Source: Gluconobacter sp. Gdi (lineage in GTDB: Bacteria > Pseudomonadota > Alphaproteobacteria > Acetobacterales > Acetobacteraceae). From it: 64,000 nucleotides of DNA. The DNA lies in contig NZ_BLJQ01000003.1 of NCBI RefSeq assembly GCF_014132155.1, forward strand, positions 364,205 through 428,204, written 5' to 3'. Position numbers and translations under genes: made by a program. Positions within the stretch are counted from its first letter, which is position 1. Each line of letters opens with the position of its first letter. This document shows positions 51,033 to 58,582 of the stretch, one piece after another. The notes beneath the pieces were generated by a model that worked only from the letters and a program-made list of their open reading frames with translations, was not told the origin of the DNA and ran no database searches.

Positions 51033-52643
51033 ATGACCAAGAAGGCTCTACAGGATGATGATATGCACGGCTTGAGGCGGACAGGTGGCCTCACATGGTC
51101 TGTCCGTCTGTCTATTCCGCGTGATCGCCGGGCGGATGCTGGCGAGGCTTTCGGGACCAAATCAGGCATCAAGCAGGAAGTTATCCGGTCTCTCGGAACC
51201 CGCGATAAACAAGAGGCCATCAGAAGGCGCGACAAGGCCCTTGCAGTAATGCGGGAGGACTTGGACGCAAAGCTGGTGGCCGCTTGCTTCCTGCCTATCC
51301 ACGGCCATTGGCAGCCCGATTGGATGAATGAAGACCGCTTGCTCACTGAGGCATTAGACGCTCGGCGAGAGATTACAGCCACATCAGATAGGACGGATGG
51401 TGGTGATAACGAGATGGGCGGGACTGATCCTAGACGCCGCCTCATCGAAGGCATGGATTATTTTCTGGACGAGCGTGCTGAGCAGCTTGAGGCGGCCGGT
51501 AAGAACCCTTCAGACTATGTGACCCGCTTCCGGGAAATTGCGCTGGGCCAGTCCACACCTATCGGCCCTCTCTTCGACCGCTGGATGCGGGACGTGGAAA
51601 GCACGATCAGACAGCAGACGGCCCGAGGGCACAGGCTGGCCTTTCGGCTCTTCGGGGAGTTTCTGGCTTTTCAGGATGGAGATGAGTGCCTCAGCCAAGA
51701 CCCGGAAACCCTGATTGCGTCCACAAGCGTGGAAAGCGTCACCAAGAGGCGCATAGGCGAGTTTCCCGAATGGTTGGCCCAGCGAAAGGGGCTATGTGCA
51801 AAGACCATCCAGAGCCGTATCAGCCCGCTCAAGACCTTCTGGGATTGGCTGGAGCGTAAGGGTTATAGCGAGACCAATCCATGGCTGGGAGCGACTACGG
51901 GCCTCAAGCGTCGGGCTGAGGTGGAGGAGAAGCAGGACCGTGAACGAGAATATACTGAAGCGGAGTTGATTGCCCTACTCCAAGCTAACCCTGACGCACA
52001 TAGGCGCTGGGGCTATGGGGCAGCCCTCTTTGATCTTGTCAGGCTGGGTCTCCTCACAGGGGCGAGGCAGAATGAGTTGGTCTCTTTAACACGGGATCGC
52101 ATCCAGCCCCCTGAGACAGAAGGCGGACTGCCTATGATTGTGGTCACGTCTGAGGTGGCGAAGACCAGAAACTCCCGTAGACGCATCCCACTCCACCCAT
52201 TGGCCCAGAAGATCATTAAAGAGCGTCTGGAGGCGCTTGAGGATCAGTCTGGAGATGCCCCTCTCTTTCCAGAGTGCCCACCGGGAGGCCCAGACGGAAA
52301 GCGTTCCTGGACCCTCTCCAAGCGGTTTACGACCTTCAGGCGCGATGTGCTTGGCAAGGTGTCAGATGGTCAGTTAGATTATCATAGCTTCAGGCGATGC
52401 TTCATCACCAACATGGAGAACGCCCAGCGCAAAGGAGTCTCTGCCTGCTCTGAGCTGGTCCGGGATCACCTTGTGGGCCATAAGCCCCAGAGCCTTGCTG
52501 GAAGCACCTATGCGACCAAGGACTTTGGAGGAGATGCTTATTCTGCGGCTATCACGGGGATGGTTGAGAAAGGATTGCCTGAAGGGGTCCTGAAGGCGCT
52601 AGAGGCCACTCAGAATGATCGGCCCCCATATCCTTGGCACTAA
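51033..52643 (+). CDS. int: Site-specific tyrosine recombinase (integrase)
   Basis: 536 residues. The N-terminal region (about 10-75) has GLTWSVRLSIPRDRR and RSLGTRDKQEAIRRRD, like integrases with an arm-type domain. A core-binding helical domain is at about 175-290. The catalytic domain has Arg in LTGARQNELVSL (about R345), the HxxR box HSFRR (about H451, R454), GHKPQSLAGS (H483) and Tyr in STYATKD (Y493). It starts 71 bases inside the tRNA-Ser end. No strong Shine-Dalgarno is seen before ATG 51033. Confidence 0.93.
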   Translation: MTKKALQDDDMHGLRRTGGLTWSVRLSIPRDRRADAGEAFGTKSGIKQEVIRSLGTRDKQEAIRRRDKALAVMREDLDAKLVAACFLPIHGHWQPDWMNEDRLLTEALDARREITATSDRTDGGDNEMGGTDPRRRLIEGMDYFLDERAEQLEAAGKNPSDYVTRFREIALGQSTPIGPLFDRWMRDVESTIRQQTARGHRLAFRLFGEFLAFQDGDECLSQDPETLIASTSVESVTKRRIGEFPEWLAQRKGLCAKTIQSRISPLKTFWDWLERKGYSETNPWLGATTGLKRRAEVEEKQDREREYTEAELIALLQANPDAHRRWGYGAALFDLVRLGLLTGARQNELVSLTRDRIQPPETEGGLPMIVVTSEVAKTRNSRRRIPLHPLAQKIIKERLEALEDQSGDAPLFPECPPGGPDGKRSWTLSKRFTTFRRDVLGKVSDGQLDYHSFRRCFITNMENAQRKGVSACSELVRDHLVGHKPQSLAGSTYATKDFGGDAYSAAITGMVEKGLPEGVLKALEATQNDRPPYPWH

Positions 52644-52678
52644 TCCTTAATCGTGGGGCTGGTTGAACTGATTACTTC

Positions 52679-54058
52679 CTATTCAACCACAATCCGAATT
52701 TTTCTGCTCAAGCGAGCGATGCAAGCGTTTTCCAAAGACTTGCGAGCAATCTCCACACACGATCGGGATACGAGTAGACCGTCATGCATGGGAAGAACGA
52801 TACCTCTAGCTTCCAAAATGCTACTCATTGCCTCCCGCATGATGGAGGCTTCCACCCCTGTGAGATATTGCCCTACAGCCCAGTTCTGCATTGGCTTGGG
52901 AATACTTGCCCGCAATGTCTCGGGAAGGATGTTTTCCACATCTTTCAGTGCTGGATAACGCGCAAATGCAGGGCCTTTAATCTCCTGAGGCTTAATGCTC
53001 TCCCGAATTGCTGAAGGGGTCTTCTTCGGCCATTTCTGAGGCGCTTTTCCGCTCTGCCAAAACAGGACGAACCAGTGCTTGATGGCGTCCCGATGGGTCT
53101 CTTCGAGGCCCGGAAGGCTATAGGGATCACCCTCAGGCGCTAGAGAGCCAAGAAGGGCCAGAGCAATGGACAGGTAGGACGCCGAGAGATCAAGCTCTGC
53201 CACAGCCTCACCGCTCATCGTAATGTGGCTGCGCTCTGTCTTGCCGATCCCGTTCTGGTAGTTATCCGCCCCACGGGCATAGATACGCCCTCCAAACTCC
53301 CTCATACCGATAAAGCGGGCCTGAAGCACAGGGCGAGCGCATCTTGTAAATTCGGTCTCGGCAAGACGTGCTGTGAGAAGCTGCATAAACACCTGAAGAT
53401 CGTCACATCCGGAAGGGACGTTCATTGGTTGTCTGCTGGCCTCATTGATTCTTCCCCTCACCTTCGTGGGAATTTCCGTAAAGACCAGAAGCTCTTTAGG
53501 TGCCAGAAGCTCGATGGGAGCAGGTGCAATCAGCTTCCAGTCTTCACCCGCCGTTGAGGGCGTGCAGCCGTAACGCTGGGCCATGTCGATCAAGGTTCTG
53601 GATGGACGCAGACGGGCCGCGTCGCCGTGATAATCTCCCCAGACGTTCTTAAACCTCGAGCCCGGCACATAATCGAGCAACCCGAGAGCCCGCATTGCTT
53701 TGACCTTGGTCCAGAATGCATTGTGCTTCACAGGAAGCTTGCGTGAGGCTTTCCAGAACCATGTACTGGGGCTTTCATTTACAGCGGACCAGTCGCCGCT
53801 CAGGCCATGTCGGAGCAGCCCGGCGAGGATGATGCCCGTTTCCCGTATGCGTCTTTCTTGGCCCCTGTCGCGCCCTCCCAAGGCTGCTTTCGCTCGATCT
53901 CCAAGATGGGAGCGTAAGTCGTCGCTGATCTGGGTGGTCAGGTTGTGGGCAGCGTCCGTATCGGGAATGCGGCCCAGAGAGAGCGGAGGTGCAGAGCGGA
54001 GTTCTTCGGCATCGTGGTTATGAGATGGAACTGAAAGCTGGGGACGTTCTTCAGTCAT
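52679..54058 (-). CDS. Putative compact family-A-like DNA polymerase / replication protein
   Basis: About 459 residues from ATG 54058 (468 from TTG 54085). No family recognised outright. Numbered from the TTG: motif-A-like ELDLSASYLSIALALLG (Asp299), motif-B-like RDAIKHWFVLFW (Arg332, Lys336, the R-x3-K spacing of PolA), motif-C-like IVLPMHDGLLV (His434-Asp435, compare VHDE). The helix QYLTGVEASIMREAM before it resembles the PolA helix preceding motif C. The N-terminal 200 residues look helical and unlike an exonuclease domain. Order and roles are inferred by eye. Confidence 0.5.
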   Translation of the reverse strand: MTEERPQLSVPSHNHDAEELRSAPPLSLGRIPDTDAAHNLTTQISDDLRSHLGDRAKAALGGRDRGQERRIRETGIILAGLLRHGLSGDWSAVNESPSTWFWKASRKLPVKHNAFWTKVKAMRALGLLDYVPGSRFKNVWGDYHGDAARLRPSRTLIDMAQRYGCTPSTAGEDWKLIAPAPIELLAPKELLVFTEIPTKVRGRINEASRQPMNVPSGCDDLQVFMQLLTARLAETEFTRCARPVLQARFIGMREFGGRIYARGADNYQNGIGKTERSHITMSGEAVAELDLSASYLSIALALLGSLAPEGDPYSLPGLEETHRDAIKHWFVLFWQSGKAPQKWPKKTPSAIRESIKPQEIKGPAFARYPALKDVENILPETLRASIPKPMQNWAVGQYLTGVEASIMREAMSSILEARGIVLPMHDGLLVSRSCVEIARKSLENACIARLSRKIRIVVE

Positions 54059-54063
54059 GGGGT

Positions 54064-54102
54064 TTAGTGCTGGCAAGTTGTCCAATGTCCCAAACCTTTC
54101 AT
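54064..54102 (-). other. Possible 12-residue leader ORF before the polymerase-like gene
   Basis: ATG at 54102 has a perfect AGGAGG five bases upstream, whereas the polymerase-like gene itself has no good Shine-Dalgarno. The peptide MKGLGHWTTCQH ends at TAA (54064-54066), and the gene's ATG (54058) lies five bases after it. The arrangement suggests translational coupling through a leader. Confidence 0.4.
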
Positions 54103-54119
54103 CTTATCCTCCTCATAGG

Positions 54120-54504
54120 TCCCAAGAGGCTAAACTCAACCTACAAGCATAACCACCTACATGATCTACAGACCCATTACCCGTATCCTATCTTCATCAT
54201 CTAATCATGGGAATAGAGATTGATGTGGAGATGTATGAGCGTGGGTATATGGTTGGATTATACTACTCAACCATTATCTGATTATAGAATTGGATGATTA
54301 GATGATGGTGAATAAGAATGTGGGATGATTGGCGGCTTGAGCATACAAGTATCCTTTGAAGCTCTGGGGCCGCTAGCCACCCCCACAAGGGTCTTGCGGG
54401 ACCATCCCGGTAGAGGGTGTCCTATGCTTCTGTGAGAGAAGTCCGGCTGTCTCTGAAAAGGTCTATGATGGAGAGACGGATGCGGACTTCAGTGAGTGAG
54501 AGGG
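54120..54504. other. AT-rich region with 14-bp inverted repeat, possible origin
   Basis: No gene. CATCATCTAATCAT (54195-54208) is perfectly inverted as ATGATTAGATGATG (54294-54307), with AT-rich sequence and related GGTTG/CAACC arms in between. From about 54360 the sequence returns to GC-rich with no ORF. The patch is directly upstream of the polymerase-like gene, where a replication origin or regulatory region of the element could sit. Confidence 0.4.
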
Positions 54505-55077
54505 TCAAGCGGTTAGTGGGTGCTCACTGTGGGACTGGACCAGCGAGAGGAACACCGAACGTCCTGCAACGGCTTTTTCCCAGTTGATAGGATGCCGCTC
54601 GCCTGTGGCCTTGATCTCTGTTTCCAGATTATCGCGATGCAGATTGAATGGGTTACCATCTTTATAGTGCAGTTTCCGTCCATCGTGCATCTCACCTGCG
54701 AGGAAGCGGGCTACCGTGACCATCTGGTGGCTACCGGGGGTTTGCGGGGCTTTGGTGAGCATGACGGCTGTGTGGTGGCCAGAGCGGTCGGTGATTACAT
54801 AAATGCGCTTCCCCTCATCGGACATCTGCATCAGGTTGGCATGATCCGGCGCAGCAATATGCAGGAACCTACCAGCACCGTGGACCCCAGATAGTTGGAG
54901 GGTCCAGCCACCTGCTTCTTGAGAGCCTCTGACTGGGGCACGTGGCTTTTTAGGGCCTTTCGGCACCCCAGCGTCCGATCTTACTTTTCTGGTTGAATTG
55001 CGGGTTGGTCTTCTGCCCGGTACTTCCTCTTCTGAGGATACAAGGCGTGCGTCATCATGATGTGTTCGATCCAACAA
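54505..55077 (-). CDS. HNH-endonuclease-like protein
   Basis: 190 residues in the longest frame (TTG 55077); true start uncertain because no Shine-Dalgarno is visible. The C-terminal half has VARFLAGEMHDGRKLHYKDGNPFNLHRDNLE in outline: His in KLHYKDG, Asn in NPFN and the final DNLE, resembling the HNH_3 module found in phage and mobile-element proteins. The N-terminal 55 residues are Arg/Lys/Pro-rich. The first catalytic His-Asn set is present, but overall match is short. Confidence 0.55.
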   Translation of the reverse strand: MLDRTHHDDARLVSSEEEVPGRRPTRNSTRKVRSDAGVPKGPKKPRAPVRGSQEAGGWTLQLSGVHGAGRFLHIAAPDHANLMQMSDEGKRIYVITDRSGHHTAVMLTKAPQTPGSHQMVTVARFLAGEMHDGRKLHYKDGNPFNLHRDNLETEIKATGERHPINWEKAVAGRSVFLSLVQSHSEHPLTA

Positions 55078-55377
55078 GGGTGTCTCATTTCATATATTTT
55101 GGGATTGAGTGTGGTGTGGATGCGGCCCAGCGGTGAACGACACACCCTTGCGCCCTAGTTATGGGCGGATAGAACCACTCAGAGGTGGTTGATTGCTGAA
55201 CGCATGATCCACACCAAGGAGCTGAGGAAGCCCAAGACGCCTATAGGCATCCTGCGGCCCTCAGTTCTCTGCTGTGGGTCGGTTGAGTACGGCCAAGAGT
55301 AACTGGCTGTAATTCTGTTTCTGGTATGGGTGGGATCATCCCGGGAAAGGAAGAAGCTTTGATCGCCAATCAGGGCC

Positions 55378-55494
55378 TCAGGAGCCTTTAACACCTTGGG
55401 GATGTCTTAGGGGCGCTTCTCTATAAGAAGCCTCATTAGACAGTTTTTCAACTAAACCCATGATTTCATTGAGTTTATCGAGTTCATCCGCCAT
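55378..55494 (-). CDS. Possible 38-residue peptide
   Basis: ATG at 55494 with AAAGGA about ten bases upstream. It encodes an acidic peptide beginning MADELDKLNEIMGLVEKL, a probable amphipathic helix. The start lies within the end of the upstream frame (overlap ATGGCGGATGA). No family recognised; offered because the spacing looks like a coupled pair. Confidence 0.3.
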   Translation of the reverse strand: MADELDKLNEIMGLVEKLSNEASYREAPLRHPQGVKGS

Positions 55495-55762
55495 TGCGGT
55501 TAGGTCCTTTGTAGCTGTGGTTTACCAGTCGGCGGAGCTGTAGGGTGGCATCTGGCCTCAACGCCTTCTGCGCCTCTGAAATGGCTAAAATCAGCCGATA
55601 AACCCGCTTTCTCAGGCCTCTAGTTTTCCTGCGTCGTACTTGGTTACGCTTAACGGCCTGAGAGCGACGGCCAAGGCGTGCTCTTGAAGGGCCTCCAGCT
55701 CTTCTAGGGGCTGTGCCACTGCTGGGATGCTCGTCAGATAGACTTACCAGCTTCTTATCCAG
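55484..55762 (-). pseudogene. Basic open frame without a normal start codon
   Basis: A 92-residue open frame, rich in Arg/Lys (RRSQAVKRNQVRRRKTRG, KRVYRLILAISEAQKAL), ends in TGA just inside the next small ORF. There is no in-frame ATG or GTG near its beginning; a nearby ATG at 55766 is in another frame and stops after three codons. It is either decayed, frameshifted, or started at a rare codon (CTG 55762). Confidence 0.3.
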
Positions 55763-55871
55763 CCATGTGTTTTAGGAATCTTCGGGATTCCGAAACTGCA
55801 CGAGTCATGCCTTCGCTGGGCCTGTATCACCAATGTCAACGAGGGTTCACATTCAGCGAACACAGGACGAC

Positions 55872-56572
55872 ATGACCACCACAGCCCCGCTCTTCGTTAG
55901 TTACTTCCGCGTTTCTACAGCCCGCCAAGGCGCTTCAGGACTTGGTATCGAAGCCCAGCAGAGAGCCGTTGCGGTTCATGTAGCCCAGGCAGGCGGACGT
56001 GAGCTTGCGTCTTTCACGGAGATTGAGAGCGGAAAGAACAATGAGCGGCCAAAGCTTGCTGAAGCAATGGAGCGTTGTCGTCTGACGGGTGCCGTCCTGT
56101 TGATTGCAAAGCTCGACAGGCTTTCCCGTGATGCCCATTTCCTCCTTGGGCTGGAGAAGGCTGGAATAGACTTCATTGCAGCGGACATGCCCAACGCTAA
56201 CCGCCTGACGGTCGGAATCATGGCCCTTGTGGCCCAGCAGGAGCGCGAAGCTATCTCCGCACGTACGAAAGCCGCTCTTGCTGAAGCAAAGGCTCGTGGC
56301 AAGATGTTGGGTGGTTATCGGCCCGGCGCTCGCAAAGTGGACTACAGACTGTCCGTAGAAGCCCGTCAGAGGGCCGCTGAGGCCTTTAGGGCAAGCGTTG
56401 GTCCATGGTGATTGAACTCCGCAATGAGGGCCTGAGCCTTCGTCAAATCGCTTCCAGACTGGCCCACCAAGGCATTAGAACCGCGAAAGGTGGAATGTGG
56501 ACCGCTGCGGCTGTGAGGCGGGTTTCCGTTCCTGAGGTGGAGTGCGTTAAATTCTCCCAAGAAAGCGCATAG
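55872..56572 (+). pseudogene. Serine recombinase, frameshifted
   Basis: The first frame (ATG 55872) encodes a resolvase catalytic domain: VSYFRVSTARQGASGLGIEAQ with nucleophile Ser at about residue 15, AKLDRLSRD, and LVAQQEREAISARTKAAL. It ends early at TGA 56409-56411. The recombinase C-terminal helix-turn-helix (LRNEGLSLRQIASRLAHQGI, TAKGGMWTAAAVRRV) continues in another frame from 56405 to 56572. One missing A near 56404 would restore the frame. Treated as a recent pseudogene or possible sequencing error. Confidence 0.8.
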
Positions 56573-56756
56573 CTTCTTCAAGTTTTTCTCTTCGATGGGC
56601 AGGGCAAGGCTTCGTCCGTTTGGAAAGATCACGGCGATTAGGGGCAACTTTTGTAATCAAGCCATGTTCGGACAATATGTGGGCAATCCAACAGGATTGG
56701 GCCGTAAAGCCATGATTTTCTTTCACCCACTTTATGATTTCTTGATACGTCGCCAT
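56547..56756 (-). CDS. Small conserved-looking protein, 69 residues
   Basis: ATG 56756. It reads MATYQEIIKWVKENHGF, SCWIAHILSEHGL, KPCPAHRREKLEEAMRFLGRI. I recall similar short proteins (YQEI..WVK...CWIA, N.CP...R..IEEA..H.G.I) in alphaproteobacterial accessory regions, function unknown. It overlaps the 3' end of the broken serine recombinase on the other strand by 26 bases. The longer frame to 56792 adds no obvious signal. Confidence 0.6.
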   Translation of the reverse strand: MATYQEIIKWVKENHGFTAQSCWIAHILSEHGLITKVAPNRRDLSKRTKPCPAHRREKLEEAMRFLGRI

Positions 56757-57071
56757 TCTACCTGATCCTTTATTCGGCTGATCCAGCACCAACGTCTCTA
56801 CGGGCGCATAACAACCTTTCTGAATCTATCTCTGCTCAGACGGGCCACGGACGCTATAGGCTGCTCTCTGGCGGGTTTCAAACAGTCTTGCATGATCCTT
56901 CCAGCCCACTAAATTTCTAAAGCCCTCCATAGACACGTCTAGCGGCTTGAAAATGGGCTCTTTGGACGCAATGCTTGAAACGAGGTGCGAGCGTTAGTGA
57001 CGCACGGTGAATGAGTGAGTGTCACTTATTTGCTGGCTGTTTTCTGCGGTAAATTGAAAATTTGCGGAAAG
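56757..57071. other. Right-end non-coding stretch of the element
   Basis: About 315 bases with no ORF that I believe. Near the right att site the sequence has short repeated TGCGGTAAATT/TTTGCGGAAA-like motifs that could be integrase arm sites; this is a guess. Confidence 0.35.
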
Positions 57072-57088
57072 TCCCACTCTCTCCGCCA
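57072..57088. repeat. attR: right copy of 17-bp direct repeat
   Basis: TCCCACTCTCTCCGCCA identical to the tRNA-Ser 3' end, without any other tRNA sequence around it, so it marks the displaced original or hybrid end of the tRNA gene after insertion. Confidence 0.85.
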
Positions 57089-57516
57089 GATAAATCAAAA
57101 ATTCCCGGATTCTTCAGGGAGTTATTTGATTTGTCAAAATTCATCCCACCTTGAGACCCATCTTAAAAAATGCGTCATCGCGCGGCGCTCGGACGCGATA
57201 TGCGTTGTTTTATAAATTTCCCGATGTGACCTGCTGACTGATGTCCTGCTGTCTCCAGAGACATCTAGATGATCTGAGGGCGCGACTGAAACAGCGACCC
57301 ACGAAAAAACGCTCAGAAATTTCTTGAAATCGTCGTCCGTGCTCGGCTAACGTTATTAAGTTAGCTGACACTACAGTACGAAAAACTTCTAGCAAGCCCA
57401 GAAGGCTCTCTGCCACTGCTTCAAGCAGAGACCCTGTAGAACACTGAACGCCGAAAAAACCAAACGAAATTAGTATCATCGTTAGTCCCATGAGGGGCTG
57501 GTTGGAAAGGCGTATC
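57089..57516. other. Non-coding stretch right of attR
   Basis: About 430 bases. A 198-codon minus-strand frame crosses it and the next gene, but its protein is Ser/Arg-rich and antisense to the helix-turn-helix gene, so I see no real gene here. A hairpin CCCGGATTCTTCAGGGA-like sequence lies near 57104-57121. Confidence 0.35.
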
Positions 57517-57759
57517 ATGAGTTCTGTTTTCCCCCTTCGTCGCTCTGACGACATCTTCATAACGCGTCGGGAAGCTTCTGAGCGACTACGCGTGTCCCTC
57601 TCGACGATCGACAGATATGTCGCTGCGGGCGAGCTCGAACGCTTGAAAATCGGTCCAAGGCGAACTCTGTTTCGACTGCGCGATGTCGAAAGGCTCGTCC
57701 GTCGTGACGGCAGCGCTTCTTCCGCCATGCAGACCACACTGAGCAACGTCTGGTCGTAG
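57517..57759 (+). CDS. AlpA/excisionase-like helix-turn-helix protein
   Basis: 80 residues from ATG 57517, with AAAGG six bases upstream. The middle reads FITRREASERLRVSLSTIDRYVAAGELERLKIGPRRTLFRLRDVERLV in outline, the winged MerR-like fold of HTH_17 proteins (AlpA, Xis). Such proteins control or assist excision of neighbouring elements. It lies outside the 17-bp repeats, suggesting a second, older or tandem element. The longer frame begins at 57490. Confidence 0.8.
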   Translation: MSSVFPLRRSDDIFITRREASERLRVSLSTIDRYVAAGELERLKIGPRRTLFRLRDVERLVRRDGSASSAMQTTLSNVWS

Positions 57760-57774
57760 CTGCTGATTTTATCA

Positions 57775-58497
57775 GTGCAGGATACCTGCGGATCTTTCCT
57801 TTCCATGATGAAAGCTAGCGCTATGTTTGACGTCGCTGAGATTGACTTTGCTTGGGACAGCCCTTGGGACTCCCTGGAGATGAAATGCGTCTATCAGGAT
57901 ATTGTTTTCTGGATCCTGTGTGATGTTACTCGAGAGATTGATCCCTATTACAAGACTAATTGCTACAAAGTAGATAATCCCGATAGTTTATTTTCGCCAC
58001 CAACTACCGTAAATGACTTACATAACTTGTTCTGGGCATCTCCTTCGGAGATTTCTGAAGGATGGTTTCTATTCAAAATGATGAACGGTAATTTTTCAGA
58101 CACTAAGCTTTTTGAAATCCTTAATACATTTCTTTTCCTGAAAGACAAATCTACGATTGCACAGCCAACGATAGATGAAATCATGGAGTTTTTGTTTGCC
58201 CGTGCTTCGCATTGGTCAGATAAACTGACGATTAAAGATCTCCTGCCGCAGCTGGCTTCTGGCAGGATGATCCAGGTCCATGATCAGTCCCCGCCTGGAG
58301 GGCTGCCGCTGAACGTTATCGCGGAGCAAGTCCTGTTTTATAAAAGGCCGATACGACCTGACGAGCAGCTTATTCTTGCACGTGCTCTGACATATCTTGG
58401 ATGGCGACGGCATCGTACCGCCCAGACACGCCGATGGATTGCTCCCCCTGACTTTCCGACAAAAGATCCCGGCAAACTTCGATGGCATTACAGGTGA
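57775..58497 (+). CDS. Unrecognised protein, 240 residues
   Basis: Longest frame starts at GTG 57775 without a Shine-Dalgarno; ATG 57805 or 57808 is also possible. The product is acidic and Trp/Phe-rich in its first half (FAWDSPWDSLEM, NLFWASPSEISEGWFLFKMM). It ends in LARALTYLGWRRHRTAQTRRW, a pattern like the C-terminus of virulence-associated E or primase-type proteins. Composition is lower in GC than the core. It follows the AlpA-like gene by 15 bases, so they may be one unit. Confidence 0.6.
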   Translation: MQDTCGSFLSMMKASAMFDVAEIDFAWDSPWDSLEMKCVYQDIVFWILCDVTREIDPYYKTNCYKVDNPDSLFSPPTTVNDLHNLFWASPSEISEGWFLFKMMNGNFSDTKLFEILNTFLFLKDKSTIAQPTIDEIMEFLFARASHWSDKLTIKDLLPQLASGRMIQVHDQSPPGGLPLNVIAEQVLFYKRPIRPDEQLILARALTYLGWRRHRTAQTRRWIAPPDFPTKDPGKLRWHYR

Positions 58498-58582
58498 CGA
58501 TGTCCGCCAAAGCACAGCGACTTCGCGAGTACCTTTGCACGAGAGAAAACATCCCGCAGGCGATTATCATGGCGTTTGATGG

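Larger units (their letters stand above)
55078..55871. other. Low-coding stretch of the element with small minus-strand frames
   Basis: No confident gene. On the minus strand two linked small frames can be read (55484-55762 and 55378-55494, listed separately), and a hairpin AACCACT/AGGTGGTT lies near 55172-55190. GTG-start frame 55179-55394 (71 codons) overlaps the small frames and has no recognisable product. Confidence 0.4.
50945..57088. mobile_element. 6.1-kb integrative element in tRNA-Ser(GGA)
   Basis: Bounded by the 17-bp direct repeat TCCCACTCTCTCCGCCA (50945-50961 and 57072-57088); the left copy completes an intact tRNA gene. Just inside is a tyrosine integrase reading inward. Cargo comprises a putative compact polymerase, an HNH-like protein, a frameshifted serine recombinase and small ORFs. 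No conjugation genes, capsid genes or obvious toxin were seen, so it may be a mobilisable or satellite-like element rather than a full ICE or prophage. Confidence 0.8.

Noticed and set aside
55179..55394. 71-codon minus-strand frame, including an internal 23-residue hydrophobic peptide like a small toxin
   Set aside because: Overlaps another small frame, has no ribosome site at its start and no antisense RNA or partner was visible.
57210..57806. 198-codon minus-strand frame across the AlpA-like gene
   Set aside because: Antisense to a helix-turn-helix gene with a good ribosome site; Ser/Arg-rich product without motifs.
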